A stretch of DNA of 39,695 nt, from assembly GCA_016297895.1 (NCBI GenBank), contig JAEDFS010000016.1, forward strand, positions 1 through 39,695, written 5' to 3'. The notes under the pieces are model-generated. The model did no database searches. It was not told the origin of the DNA and was given only the letters and a program-made list of their open reading frames with translations. This document shows, one piece after another, positions 16,828-24,973 of this stretch (position 1 is the first letter of the stretch; each line of letters begins with the position of its first letter). The stretch comes from Marvinbryantia sp. (lineage in GTDB: Bacteria > Bacillota > Clostridia > Lachnospirales > Lachnospiraceae). A program made the translations under genes and the position numbers.

Positions 16828-18051
16828 TTATTTATCATCTGCTGCAGCTACACCCGGAAGTTCTTTTCCTTCAAGGAATTCCAGAGAAGCTCCGCCGCCT
16901 GTGGAAATGTGGCTCATCTTATCGCCGTATCCAAGCTGATTTACTGCCGCTGCAGAGTCGCCGCCGCCGATAATGGTGATTGCATCAGTCTCAGCAAGTG
17001 CTGCTGCTACTGCTTTTGTTCCTACAGCAAGTGTCGGGTTTTCGAATACACCCATCGGTCCATTCCATACAACTGTCTTAGCATCTTTTACAGCTTCTGC
17101 ATACATTGCAGCTGTCTTAGGTCCGATATCAAGACCCATGCTGTCTGCCGGAATCTTATCAGAATCTACAACCAGTGTTTCAATCTCAGCATCGATAGGG
17201 TTCGGGAATGCTTTTGCTGTCACGGTATCGATCGGAAGCAGGAATTTCTTTCCAAGCTTTTCTGCTTTTTCGATCATTTCTTTTGCATAATCCAGATAAT
17301 CTTCCTCTACCAGTGAAGTTCCGATCTCTTTACCCTGTGCTTTGAAGAAGGTATAAGCCATACCACCGCCAATGATGAGGGTATCTACTTTTTCAAGAAG
17401 GTTGTTGATTACAGAGATCTTTGTAGAAACTTTGGATCCGCCAAGAATTGCTACAAAGGGACGAACCGGATTCTCTACTGCATTTCCAAGGAAATTGATC
17501 TCTTTCTGCATAAGATAGCCAACTGCGTTCACGCCGCCTTTTTCAGAAATGTATTTTGTAACGCCGGCAACAGATGCATGTGCTCTGTGGGAAGAACCAA
17601 ACGCATCACATACATAATCATCTGCAAGATCAGCCAGTTCTTTAGAGAACTCTTCGCCGTTCTTTGTTTCTTCTTTTCCACGGAAACGTGTATTCTGCAG
17701 AAGAACTACATCACCTTCGTTCATTGCAGCAACTGCTGCTGTAGCTGCTTCTCCTGTAACATTGTAGTCTGCCACGAAGTTTACCGGTTTGCCAAGCTTT
17801 TCAGAAAGCCTTGCTGCTACCGGTGCAAGAGATTCGCCTTCGTTCGGGCCATTTTTTACTTTTCCGAGATGTGAGCAGAGGATTACTTTTGCTCCATCAT
17901 TGATCAGCTTCTGAATAGTCGGAAGAGCTGCTACGATACGTGTTTCGTCTGTGATCTGTCCATCGATCAGGGGAACGTTAAAGTCACATCTTACCAGAAC
18001 GCGTCTTCCCTTTGCGTTGAAATCATCAACTGTTTTCTTATTTAATCCCAT
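16828..18051 (-). CDS. pgk: Phosphoglycerate kinase
   Basis: Transfers phosphate from 1,3-bisphosphoglycerate to ADP. The product has 407 residues, within the family range. The N-terminal substrate loop RVLVRCDFNVPL, the hinge region LGGSKVSTKI, and the C-terminal nucleotide motif TIIGGGDSAAAVNQLG and HISTGGGASLEFLEG are present. An AGGAGG stands seven bases before the ATG. A long hairpin separates it from gapA, which may lower or stabilise its message relative to gapA. Confidence 0.98.
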   Translation of the reverse strand: MGLNKKTVDDFNAKGRRVLVRCDFNVPLIDGQITDETRIVAALPTIQKLINDGAKVILCSHLGKVKNGPNEGESLAPVAARLSEKLGKPVNFVADYNVTGEAATAAVAAMNEGDVVLLQNTRFRGKEETKNGEEFSKELADLADDYVCDAFGSSHRAHASVAGVTKYISEKGGVNAVGYLMQKEINFLGNAVENPVRPFVAILGGSKVSTKISVINNLLEKVDTLIIGGGMAYTFFKAQGKEIGTSLVEEDYLDYAKEMIEKAEKLGKKFLLPIDTVTAKAFPNPIDAEIETLVVDSDKIPADSMGLDIGPKTAAMYAEAVKDAKTVVWNGPMGVFENPTLAVGTKAVAAALAETDAITIIGGGDSAAAVNQLGYGDKMSHISTGGGASLEFLEGKELPGVAAADDK

Positions 18052-18074
18052 TTTTTTGCCTCCTAGCTATAAAA

Positions 18075-18104
18075 CAGGGATCCGGTCCAAAGACCGGACC
18101 CCTG
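18075..18104 (-). other. Strong hairpin in the gapA-pgk intergenic region
   Basis: CAGGGGTCCGGTC pairs with GACCGGATCCCTG around a four-base loop on the minus strand: 12 pairs with one mismatch. The following GTTTTA is too weak for efficient termination, and pgk begins about 23 bases later. It could be a partial terminator or an RNA-stabilising stem that sets the gapA to pgk ratio. Confidence 0.7.
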
Positions 18105-18127
18105 ACAGGTCTTTAAATACTTATGAA

Positions 18128-19141
18128 TTAAGCTAACTCGCTGAAGTATTTGATTGTACGAACCATCTGGCTTACATAGCTGTTTTCATTGTCATACCAT
18201 GAAACAACCTGTACCTGAGATGTTCCATCTTCCAGATTAACTACCATTGTCTGAGTAGCATCGAACAGAGAACCGAATCTCATACCAACGATATCGCTGG
18301 ATACGATCTCATCTGTGTTGTATCCGAAGGATTCTGTAGCTGCTGCTTTCATAGCTGCGTTGATTCCTTCTACAGTAGCCTGTCCCTTAACAACTGCGTT
18401 CAGGATTGTGGTAGATCCTGTCGGGGTCGGTACACGCTGAGCAGCACCGATCAGTTTGCCGTTCAGTTCCGGAATAACCAGACCGATTGCTTTTGCAGCA
18501 CCTGTGCTGTTCGGAACGATATTTACAGCGCCTGCACGGCTTCTTCTCAGATCGCCTTTTCTCTGCGGACCATCGAGGATCATCTGATCACCTGTGTAAG
18601 CATGGATTGTGCACATGATACCAGACTGGATCGGCATATAGTCGTTCAGAGCTTTTGCCATCGGAGCCAGGCAGTTTGTTGTACAGGAAGCTGCAGAAAT
18701 AACAGTATCTTCAGCTTTCAATGTTGTATGGTTAACATTGTATACGATTGTCGGAAGGTCATTTCCAGCCGGAGCAGAGATAACAACTTTACGAGCGCCT
18801 GCTTTGATGTGAGCTTCTGCTTTTGCTTTGGATGTATAGAATCCTGTACACTCCAGAACAACGTCAACACCAATTTCGCCCCACGGAAGTTCGGATGCAT
18901 CAGCTTTTGCGTAGATCTTGATTTCTTTGCCATCAACTGTGATAGAATCTTCACCAGCTTCTACTTTGTCAGCCAGTTCGTATTTACCCTGAGAAGAGTC
19001 ATATTTTAACAGATGAGCCAGCATCTTCGGGCTTGTTAAATCGTTGATTGCTACTACTTCATAACCTTCAGCACCAAACATCTGTCTGAATGCCAGACGA
19101 CCAATACGGCCAAATCCATTGATTGCTACTTTTACTGCCAT
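18128..19141 (-). CDS. gapA: Glyceraldehyde-3-phosphate dehydrogenase, type I
   Basis: NAD-dependent oxidation and phosphorylation of glyceraldehyde-3-phosphate. The 337-residue product begins MAVKVAINGFGRIGRLAFRQ with the Rossmann GxGxxG. The catalytic Cys153 is in SAASCTTNCLAP, with the histidine in CTIHAYTGDQ. ATG 19141 was chosen because GGAGG lies about ten bases upstream and the Rossmann strand starts immediately; in-frame codons further upstream add an implausible basic tail. It heads the gapA-pgk-tpi operon with a promoter at 19243-19271. Confidence 0.98.
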   Translation of the reverse strand: MAVKVAINGFGRIGRLAFRQMFGAEGYEVVAINDLTSPKMLAHLLKYDSSQGKYELADKVEAGEDSITVDGKEIKIYAKADASELPWGEIGVDVVLECTGFYTSKAKAEAHIKAGARKVVISAPAGNDLPTIVYNVNHTTLKAEDTVISAASCTTNCLAPMAKALNDYMPIQSGIMCTIHAYTGDQMILDGPQRKGDLRRSRAGAVNIVPNSTGAAKAIGLVIPELNGKLIGAAQRVPTPTGSTTILNAVVKGQATVEGINAAMKAAATESFGYNTDEIVSSDIVGMRFGSLFDATQTMVVNLEDGTSQVQVVSWYDNENSYVSQMVRTIKYFSELA

Positions 19142-19242
19142 AATCGTAATTCCTCCTAAGAATTTAATAATTTCGCTGCGTTTTCTCACAGCTCTGTATC
19201 CGTTTCTATTTTGTTTGTTAAAGAAACATCAACCTGTATGTT

Positions 19243-19271
19243 ATTCTACCCAATTTGCCTGCAAAATTCAA
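19243..19271 (-). promoter_or_regulatory. Promoter of gapA-pgk-tpi
   Basis: TTGAAT (-35, 19266-19271), 17-base spacer, TAGAAT (-10, 19243-19248) on the minus strand, giving a leader of about 95 bases. No operator for a CggR-type repressor was recognised, and no cggR-like gene is nearby. Confidence 0.75.
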
Positions 19272-19314
19272 GAGTATTTTTCATTATTTTCCATGATTTT
19301 ACGGATATGTACAT

Positions 19315-19343
19315 TTGACATGCTGTTTCTTTTCCTATATTAT
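19315..19343 (+). promoter_or_regulatory. Promoter of the PHP phosphatase gene, divergent from gapA
   Basis: Perfect TTGACA (19315-19320), 17-base spacer, TATTAT (19338-19343). The expected start is near 19350, leaving a leader of about 100 bases in which GGATCCT (19360-19366) can pair with AGGATCC (19416-19422). The 312-base gap between the two genes holds this promoter, the gapA promoter and that leader; nothing else was recognised in it. Confidence 0.82.
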
Positions 19344-19453
19344 GTATTTTAACAAGAACGGATCCTTCATCTCAGTCGGGGAGACTTCCACTTCTTCGGC
19401 GGCATTCTTGAATTCAGGATCCTGAACTTTAAGAAAACAACAGGGAGGCTTCT

Positions 19454-20260
19454 ATGAAAGCAGATTTTCATTTACATACTGACTTTTCAGGTGACAGTGA
19501 TACCCCTATGACAGACATGGTACAGCATGCCATTTACCTTGGTCTTAATACCATCTGTTTTACGGAACATTTTGATCAGGACTTTCCGCCCAGATTCGGA
19601 AACTTTTCCCTGGACATCTGCTCCTATTACGAGAGAGTAAATACCCTGCGGTCCGCTTACGGTTCCCATATCAGGATCCTGCTGGGTGTGGAGCTTGGAA
19701 TGCAGAGTCATCTGGCTGATTACTACGAGACCTACGTCAGTCGTTTTCCTTTTGATTTCGTCATTGCTTCTCAGCATCTGGTTGACAGAGTGGATCCCTA
19801 TTATCCAGAATACTGGCAGACCCGTTCTTCCAGGGAAGGGATCGAAGAATATTTTACAGAGCTTCTTGAAAATCTGAAAAAAATGAAAAGCTATGATACG
19901 CTGGGTCATCTGGACTATATCGTACGTTATGCTCCGGATGCACACAGCGAATACTCCTATGAGGCCTATGCCTCCTGTATTGATCCGATCCTTACCTGGC
20001 TGATCGAACAGGACAAGTGTCTGGAGGTAAACTCTGCCGGACTGAAATACGGTCTGGGACACCCAAATCCACAGGAATCTGTTCTGAAGCGTTACCGGGA
20101 ACTGGGAGGCGAGAAAATCACCATCGGTTCTGACGGTCACTGCCCCGGGCACATTGCCTATGCTTTTCCGGATCTGATGCAGCGTCTGTCTTCCCTTGGA
20201 TTCCGATACTATTTTACTTTTGAGCAGAGAAAACCGATCTGCCGAAAACTGGAAGAGTAA
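19454..20260 (+). CDS. hisJ: PHP-family histidinol-phosphatase
   Basis: Likely hydrolyses histidinol phosphate to histidinol in histidine synthesis; it belongs to the metal-dependent PHP family (HisJ/HisK type), not the HAD type. The 268 residues start KADFHLHTDFSGDSDTPM (metal-binding HLH), followed by CFTEHFDQDFP, an ELGMQ segment, ASQHLVD, GHLDYIVRYA and IGSDGHCPGH, the ordered PHP metal motifs. GGGAGG is placed six bases before the ATG. It is a single-gene unit with a strong promoter, and no other his gene is near. A different phosphoester substrate cannot be excluded. Confidence 0.85.
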   Translation: MKADFHLHTDFSGDSDTPMTDMVQHAIYLGLNTICFTEHFDQDFPPRFGNFSLDICSYYERVNTLRSAYGSHIRILLGVELGMQSHLADYYETYVSRFPFDFVIASQHLVDRVDPYYPEYWQTRSSREGIEEYFTELLENLKKMKSYDTLGHLDYIVRYAPDAHSEYSYEAYASCIDPILTWLIEQDKCLEVNSAGLKYGLGHPNPQESVLKRYRELGGEKITIGSDGHCPGHIAYAFPDLMQRLSSLGFRYYFTFEQRKPICRKLEE

Positions 20261-20264
20261 ATAA

Positions 20265-20299
20265 GCGGAGGTCGATCCACTAAAGGATCGTACCTCCGC
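20265..20299. terminator. Hairpin shared by the convergent hisJ and mnmA 3' ends
   Basis: GCGGAGGTCGATCC pairs with GGATCG and ACCTCCGC (14 pairs, a single bulged base) around a six-base loop. The stem overlaps the last codons of mnmA. Neither side has a good T-run, so it may block polymerases or protect 3' ends more than terminate by itself. Confidence 0.55.
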
Positions 20300-21353
20300 C
20301 TAATACATTTTCTCCGTCATACATCACCAATGCCTGTCCAGGCGTTGCTGCTCTTTGAGGTTCTTCAAATACGCATTCCAGAAGATCCTCTCCGACCATA
20401 CGAACTGCAGCTTCTGCCCCCCGGTGATTGTAACGGATCTTTGCCGTTACTTTTTTTTCTCCGCTGATTGACGGCACAGACATAAAATTCAGCCTGTTCG
20501 CCCGAACCACACGCTGAAACAATTCTTCATTCTCACCCACTATCACCTCATTGGTATCCGGCCGGATACCGGTCACAAATACCCTGTGTCCCATTGGCAG
20601 ATTCAATCCTCTGCGCTGCCCAATGGTGTAATGAATGATTCCCCGGTGTTCCCCAAGAATCTGTCCATCCCTGGTCACAAAATTTCCTTTGGGAAGATGC
20701 TTTCCGGTATACTCCTCGATAAAGGAAGCGTAATCACCGTCCGGCACAAAACAGATTTCCTGACTGTCCGGCTTATTAGCGATCCGAAAGCCCGCCTTTG
20801 CCGCAATTTTCCGAATCTCATCTTTTGTATACTCGCCTACGGGCATCAGCGTATGGGAAAGCTGCTCCTGAGTCAGATTATACAGTGCATACGTCTGATC
20901 TTTTGCTGCGGTAACCGAATTGCAGATGGTATACCTTCCGTCGGCCAGCTGCCGGATCCTGGCATAATGCCCGGTGGCAATATAATCTGCTCCGATCTTT
21001 AGGCTCCGTCTTAAAAGAGATTCCCATTTTACATACCGGTTGCAGGCGATACATGGATTGGGAGTCCGGCCCTGAAGATATTCCTCTGCAAAATAATCCA
21101 TGACTCTGTCTTTGAATTCTGCCTTAAAATTCATCACATAATAAGGAATATCCAGGTCCTGCGCTACCCTCCTTGCATCCTCCACAGCGCTGAGGCCGCA
21201 GCAGCCGCCATTTTCCTGCTGCCGCTCTTCCTCCTCGTCCTGCCAGATCTGCATGGTAACTCCGATCACATCATATCCTTGTTCCTTCAGAAGATATGCT
21301 GCCACAGAAGAATCCACTCCTCCGGACATTCCCACGACGACCTTTTTTTTCAT
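20280..21353 (-). CDS. mnmA: tRNA-specific 2-thiouridylase
   Basis: Thiolates U34 of tRNAs for Lys, Glu and Gln, using sulfur that originates from a cysteine desulfurase. It has 357 residues. The PP-loop SGGVDSS is at residues 10-16, the catalytic Cys101 in NPCIACN, and the second Cys201 in SQEICFVPDG; both thiolation cysteines are present. The ATG at 21353 is preferred over an in-frame TTG at 21362 because GAGGAA lies about 11 bases ahead and the protein then starts MKKKVVVGMSGG. It is the last gene of iscR-iscS-iscU-mnmA and overlaps the iscU end region. Confidence 0.97.
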   Translation of the reverse strand: MKKKVVVGMSGGVDSSVAAYLLKEQGYDVIGVTMQIWQDEEEERQQENGGCCGLSAVEDARRVAQDLDIPYYVMNFKAEFKDRVMDYFAEEYLQGRTPNPCIACNRYVKWESLLRRSLKIGADYIATGHYARIRQLADGRYTICNSVTAAKDQTYALYNLTQEQLSHTLMPVGEYTKDEIRKIAAKAGFRIANKPDSQEICFVPDGDYASFIEEYTGKHLPKGNFVTRDGQILGEHRGIIHYTIGQRRGLNLPMGHRVFVTGIRPDTNEVIVGENEELFQRVVRANRLNFMSVPSISGEKKVTAKIRYNHRGAEAAVRMVGEDLLECVFEEPQRAATPGQALVMYDGENVLGGGTIL

Positions 21354-21358
21354 GCCGA

Positions 21359-21802
21359 TCAATATTCCTCTTCTTCCTCTTCTTCCCCTTCATGGATATC
21401 GGACTTCGGTTTTTCCAGACCTTCGATCTTGATTCCGTGTTTCTCCGCGTAATCCCAGAGAGCCGCATGAATAGCTTCCTCTGCCAGAAGAGAACAGTGC
21501 ACCTTTACTGGGGGAAGTCCGTCCAGTGCTTCCATCACTGCCTTATTCGTTACTTCCATCGCTTCCTGAATGGTCTTTCCTTTTACCAGTTCTGTAGCCA
21601 TACTGCTGGTTGCAACAGCTGCGCCGCATCCAAAGGTCTTAAACTTTACATCCTGGATAATTCCGTTGTCATCAATATCCAGATACATTCTCATGATATC
21701 ACCGCATTTTGCGTTTCCCACAGTTCCTACACCGCTTGCGTTCTCAATTTCTCCCACATTTCTCGGATGCTGAAAATGATCCATTACTTTTTCACTGTAC
21801 AT
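21359..21802 (-). CDS. iscU: Fe-S cluster assembly scaffold, IscU/NifU-like
   Basis: Scaffold on which [2Fe-2S] clusters are built with sulfur from IscS. The 147 residues keep the three cluster cysteines, Cys33 (NAKCGD, with Asp35), Cys59 (FKTFGCGAAVATSS) and Cys103 (VKVHCSLLAEEA). It lacks the extra NifU domains. The C terminus is unusual: seven consecutive glutamates before a final tyrosine, encoded by a GAA/GAG run near 21362-21382. GGAGG precedes the ATG. It is 21 bases downstream of iscS, consistent with stoichiometric expression. Confidence 0.96.
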   Translation of the reverse strand: MYSEKVMDHFQHPRNVGEIENASGVGTVGNAKCGDIMRMYLDIDDNGIIQDVKFKTFGCGAAVATSSMATELVKGKTIQEAMEVTNKAVMEALDGLPPVKVHCSLLAEEAIHAALWDYAEKHGIKIEGLEKPKSDIHEGEEEEEEEY

Positions 21803-21823
21803 CTATATTTCCTCCATTATTCA

Positions 21824-23005
21824 TTATTGATGTTTTTTGACAAAGTCTTCGTAAAGAGGTGACATGCTGCGAAGCTTTTCTACGATGTTCTTCAAGGTCT
21901 CGATCACAAAATCCAGTTCTTCTTTTGTCGTCTCCTCACTTAAGGTAAGGCGAAGAGAACCGTGCGCAATCTCATGAGGAAGACCTATGGCCAGAAGCAC
22001 ATGGGAAGGATCCAGCGATCCGGATGTGCAGGCAGAACCGCTGGAACCGCAGATGCCTTCCATATCCAGCATGATCAGCAGGGACTCTCCTTCTACAAAC
22101 TGAAAACTGAAATTGGCATTGTTGGGCAGACGATCCGTCCGGTCACCATTCAGCCTTGTATAGGGAACCTCTTTTAAGATCCGGTCGATCAGATAATCTC
22201 TCAGTTCCCGTTCTTTTGCGGTACGCTCTTCCATGGATGCCGCAGCCCTTGCAGCTGCCGCTCCAAGACCTACGATACCGGGAATATTCTCTGTACCTGC
22301 ACGACGTTTTCTTTCCTGTGCTCCTCCATGAACGAAAGAGCGAATCTTCACGCCTTTGCGGATATACAAAAATCCGATTCCCTTGGGCCCATTCAGCTTA
22401 TGTCCGCTGGCACTGAGCATATCGATATGGCACTCATCCACGTTGATGGGAAGCTGGCCAAATGCCTGAACTGCATCTGTATGGAACAGAATTCCATGCT
22501 CATGGGCGATCTCGCCGATCTCTTTGATCGGCTGAATGGTACCGATCTCATTATTTGCATACATGATGGAGATCAGGATCGTCGTAGGACGAATGGCTTT
22601 TTTCAGCTGATCCAGCTTTACTTTTCCGTTTTCATCCACATCCAGATACGTCACTTCAAATCCTTTTTTCTCCAGATATTCACAGGTATGAAGAATCGCA
22701 TGATGCTCGATCCTGGATGTAATAATATGATTTCCCTTGTTGGCATAAGCGTCTGCTGTCGCCTTCAGTGCCCAGTTATCCGATTCGGATCCTCCTGCAG
22801 TAAAATAGATCTCCTCTGTCTTTGCTCCCAGAACCGATGCAATGCTCTCACGGGCTTCATTCATTGCCTTTTTACTGGCTCCGCCCAGAGAATAAATAGT
22901 GGAAGCATTGCCGTAATACTCCGAAAAATAAGGAAGCATCGCCTCTACTACTTCCGGCGCCGTCTTTGTGGTAGCCGCATTATCCAGATAAATTATTTTT
23001 TTCAT
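21824..23005 (-). CDS. iscS: Cysteine desulfurase
   Basis: PLP enzyme that takes sulfur from cysteine as persulfide for IscU and MnmA. From ATG 23005 it has 393 residues. Visible are IYLDNAATTKTAPEVVEAM at the N terminus, the PLP lysine in SASGHKLNGPKG (Lys203) and the persulfide cysteine in GSSGSACTSGSLDPSHVL (Cys326). The upstream in-frame GTG at 23026 lies inside the iscR coding sequence; ATG 23005, ten bases after the iscR stop and with GAGGTG ahead, is better. The sequence is group I (NifS/IscS-like) by its long active-site loop. Confidence 0.97.
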   Translation of the reverse strand: MKKIIYLDNAATTKTAPEVVEAMLPYFSEYYGNASTIYSLGGASKKAMNEARESIASVLGAKTEEIYFTAGGSESDNWALKATADAYANKGNHIITSRIEHHAILHTCEYLEKKGFEVTYLDVDENGKVKLDQLKKAIRPTTILISIMYANNEIGTIQPIKEIGEIAHEHGILFHTDAVQAFGQLPINVDECHIDMLSASGHKLNGPKGIGFLYIRKGVKIRSFVHGGAQERKRRAGTENIPGIVGLGAAAARAAASMEERTAKERELRDYLIDRILKEVPYTRLNGDRTDRLPNNANFSFQFVEGESLLIMLDMEGICGSSGSACTSGSLDPSHVLLAIGLPHEIAHGSLRLTLSEETTKEELDFVIETLKNIVEKLRSMSPLYEDFVKKHQ

Positions 23006-23015
23006 AAACTGCACC

Positions 23016-23471
23016 TCAACTCTCACATTTTATAGTCCGGCTGTCTTTTGCCTTCGTTTTTTTACTTTCTTCTATCAGCTGGTCCAGAGTGATCCCATCC
23101 ACCGCTTCCGTAATGCTGTCATTGATCCTCTGCCAGACATATTTGGCCACGCAGAAATCAGCATCCTCGCAATTTCGTTCTTCACTCAGACCGGAACATT
23201 CCACCGCCTCCAGATTTCCTTCCAGCGCTCTTAAAATGTCCCCTACAGAGATCTCAGAAGCAGGCTTCGCCAGACGGTAACCACCCTGAGCGCCCCGGAT
23301 GCTTGTCACCAGACCTGCCTTCTTAAGTCTGCGCACCAGCTGCTCCAGATAACTTTCCGAAATTCCCTGTCTTGCGGATACGCTGCTGATCGACACTGCT
23401 TCTTCTTCACTGTGCACTGCCATATCGATCAGAGCTCTCAGCCCATATCTTCCCTTGGTGGAAAGCTTCAT
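23016..23471 (-). CDS. iscR: Rrf2-family Fe-S regulator, IscR-like
   Basis: Transcription factor expected to sense Fe-S status and repress its own operon. The 151 residues have the Rrf2 winged helix (KLSTKGRYGLRALIDMA; LEQLVRRLKKAGLVTSIRGAQGGYRLA). Three cysteines at 92, 101 and 107 correspond to the cluster ligands of IscR, although the first spacing is eight residues rather than five. The promoter region carries an inverted repeat that closely matches the IscR type-1 box. AAAGGGG precedes the ATG. CymR, the cysteine regulator of the same family, lacks these cysteines, so IscR is favoured. Confidence 0.92.
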   Translation of the reverse strand: MKLSTKGRYGLRALIDMAVHSEEEAVSISSVSARQGISESYLEQLVRRLKKAGLVTSIRGAQGGYRLAKPASEISVGDILRALEGNLEAVECSGLSEERNCEDADFCVAKYVWQRINDSITEAVDGITLDQLIEESKKTKAKDSRTIKCES

Positions 23472-23490
23472 TCTGATACCCCTTTCTAAT

Positions 23491-23509
23491 TCCGACTGTT
23501 TTTGTCGGA
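23491..23509. promoter_or_regulatory. IscR-type operator in the iscR leader
   Basis: A perfect 6-base inverted repeat TCCGAC...GTCGGA separated by seven bases. The minus-strand sequence CCGACAAAAACAGTCGG fits the E. coli type-1 IscR pattern (YYGACTRWWWYAGTCRR) at all but one position. It lies about 6-24 bases downstream of the predicted start of transcription, a place suited to autorepression. Confidence 0.75.
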
Positions 23510-23521
23510 TTTATTATTTTG

Positions 23522-23550
23522 AATATATCACCACCGTTTCGTTCTGTCAA
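23522..23550 (-). promoter_or_regulatory. Promoter of iscR-iscS-iscU-mnmA
   Basis: Perfect TTGACA (-35, 23545-23550), 17-base spacer, TATATT (-10, 23522-23527), read on the minus strand. Predicted start near 23515, giving a leader of about 44 bases that contains the operator. Confidence 0.85.
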
Positions 23551-23604
23551 GCCCTTCTCCTTAATATATTAAAAGTAATCCAAGATCATCCGGGTGAATC
23601 TGTA

Positions 23605-24936
23605 TTGCAGAAACATGTTATTTTACGGGGTGCTTTTTTCCTCACTCTGGCCGGAGTCGTCGGACGAATCATCGGCTTCTTCTATAGAATATTCCTTTCC
23701 AGAATCATCGGTGCAGAGGGTGTGGGAATCTACCAGCTGGTATTTCCTCTCTATGCGCTCACTTACAGTCTGACCGTATCCGGCATCCAGACAACGATCT
23801 CCCGGTTTGTCTCTGCCAAAACCGCATCCGGTGACAGAAAAGGGGCCCTCCGGATCCTCCAGTCCGGGCTTTTTCTCTCCCTGGTTCTTTCCCTGGTTAC
23901 TTCCTCTCTGCTGTTTCGTTTTCATCATATTCTGGCTGTTTCTTTTATCAAAGAGGAACGATGTTCCCAGCTTCTTAAGCTTCTGGCATTTTCTGTGCCC
24001 TTTGGCTCTGTCCATGCCTGCATTGACGGATACTACTACGGCAGAAAATGTACCTCCATTCCGGCCATTGGCCAGATTCTGGAGCATATACTGCGCTTTC
24101 TTTCTGTCTTTCTGCTTTACAGTATCTGGAAAGAAAAGGGGATTCCCATTACTCCGGCCATTGCAGTCTGCGGAATCATCATAGAAGAACTGATGGCTGT
24201 ACTGTTTTCTGCCACTGCCCTGACAATCCATTTATCAGGGAATCCGGTGAACCAGCCCCCGCTTCATTCCCCGATGGTATACCTTCGTGAGCTTGTAACC
24301 TTTTCCACTCCACTGACTCTGAACCGGGTGCTGGTCAATCTGCTCCAAAGCGTGGAAGCCTTCCTGATTCCCCTCCAGCTTCGTCTTGCCGGCATGAATA
24401 CCTCAGAAGCTCTCAGTCTCTATGGGATCCTCACCGGTATGGCACTTCCGCTGATCCTGTTTCCCACGGCTCTGACTTCTTCGGTATCTACCATGCTTCT
24501 TCCGGTCATCTCGGAAGCTCAGGCCACAAGGGATCTGAAACGGATCCTGTCTGCCATCCGAAGAACCTGCTTCGGCTGCCTTCTGCTTGGGCTTTTCTGC
24601 TGGCTCTCCTTTCTGCTGTTCGGAGACTTTGCGGGAGATTTTCTGTTTCAAAGCCGTACAGCCGGCTCCTTCATCACGTCCCTTGCCTGGATCTGTCCCC
24701 TGCTGTATTTGACCCCGGCTCTGTTTGCCATCTTAAACGGTCTGGGAAAAACAGGCAGCGTATTTCTCCATAACCTGACAGGTATTCTGATCCGCATCCT
24801 GTTCATCCTCATTGCCATCCCAAAAGCAGGCATTCCTGGCTATTTCTGGGGGCTGGCAGCAGCCCAGGCCGTTCTGAGCGTCCTGTCCCTTATGACTCTT
24901 GCCAAAACCCTTCTTCCGTCTGCGCAAACAAAATGA
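23605..24936 (+). CDS. Polysaccharide/lipid flippase of the MATE-like SpoVB/MurJ family
   Basis: Integral membrane protein expected to flip lipid-linked sugar intermediates; SpoVB relatives act in spore cortex synthesis. About 443 residues with roughly twelve to fourteen hydrophobic segments. The N terminus LQKHVILRGAFFLTLAGVVG followed by RIIGFFYRIFLSRIIGAEGV is the family hallmark. TTG 23605 is chosen as start: GGGTGA lies seven bases upstream and the family begins right at this point. An upstream in-frame ATG at 23455 would run through the iscR gene on the other strand and is rejected. It diverges from iscR. Which flippase subgroup it belongs to is not settled, so no symbol is given. Confidence 0.85.
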   Translation: MQKHVILRGAFFLTLAGVVGRIIGFFYRIFLSRIIGAEGVGIYQLVFPLYALTYSLTVSGIQTTISRFVSAKTASGDRKGALRILQSGLFLSLVLSLVTSSLLFRFHHILAVSFIKEERCSQLLKLLAFSVPFGSVHACIDGYYYGRKCTSIPAIGQILEHILRFLSVFLLYSIWKEKGIPITPAIAVCGIIIEELMAVLFSATALTIHLSGNPVNQPPLHSPMVYLRELVTFSTPLTLNRVLVNLLQSVEAFLIPLQLRLAGMNTSEALSLYGILTGMALPLILFPTALTSSVSTMLLPVISEAQATRDLKRILSAIRRTCFGCLLLGLFCWLSFLLFGDFAGDFLFQSRTAGSFITSLAWICPLLYLTPALFAILNGLGKTGSVFLHNLTGILIRILFILIAIPKAGIPGYFWGLAAAQAVLSVLSLMTLAKTLLPSAQTK

Positions 24937-24957
24937 GCGGAGATTTTTTCTCCGCTC
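24935..24957. terminator. Hairpin between the convergent flippase and wall-binding protein genes
   Basis: Perfect 8-base stem GAGCGGAG / CTCCGCTC with a seven-base loop, overlapping the flippase stop codon. On the minus strand it is followed by ATTTTG, giving a weak terminator for the 24974-25636 gene; on the plus strand there is no T-run. Confidence 0.6.
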
Positions 24958-24973
24958 CTGTCCTTCCATAATT

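Noticed and set aside
23455..23604. N-terminal extension of the flippase frame to an ATG at 23455
   Set aside because: It overlaps the iscR start and its promoter on the other strand, has no ribosome-binding site, and the family sequence begins at TTG 23605.
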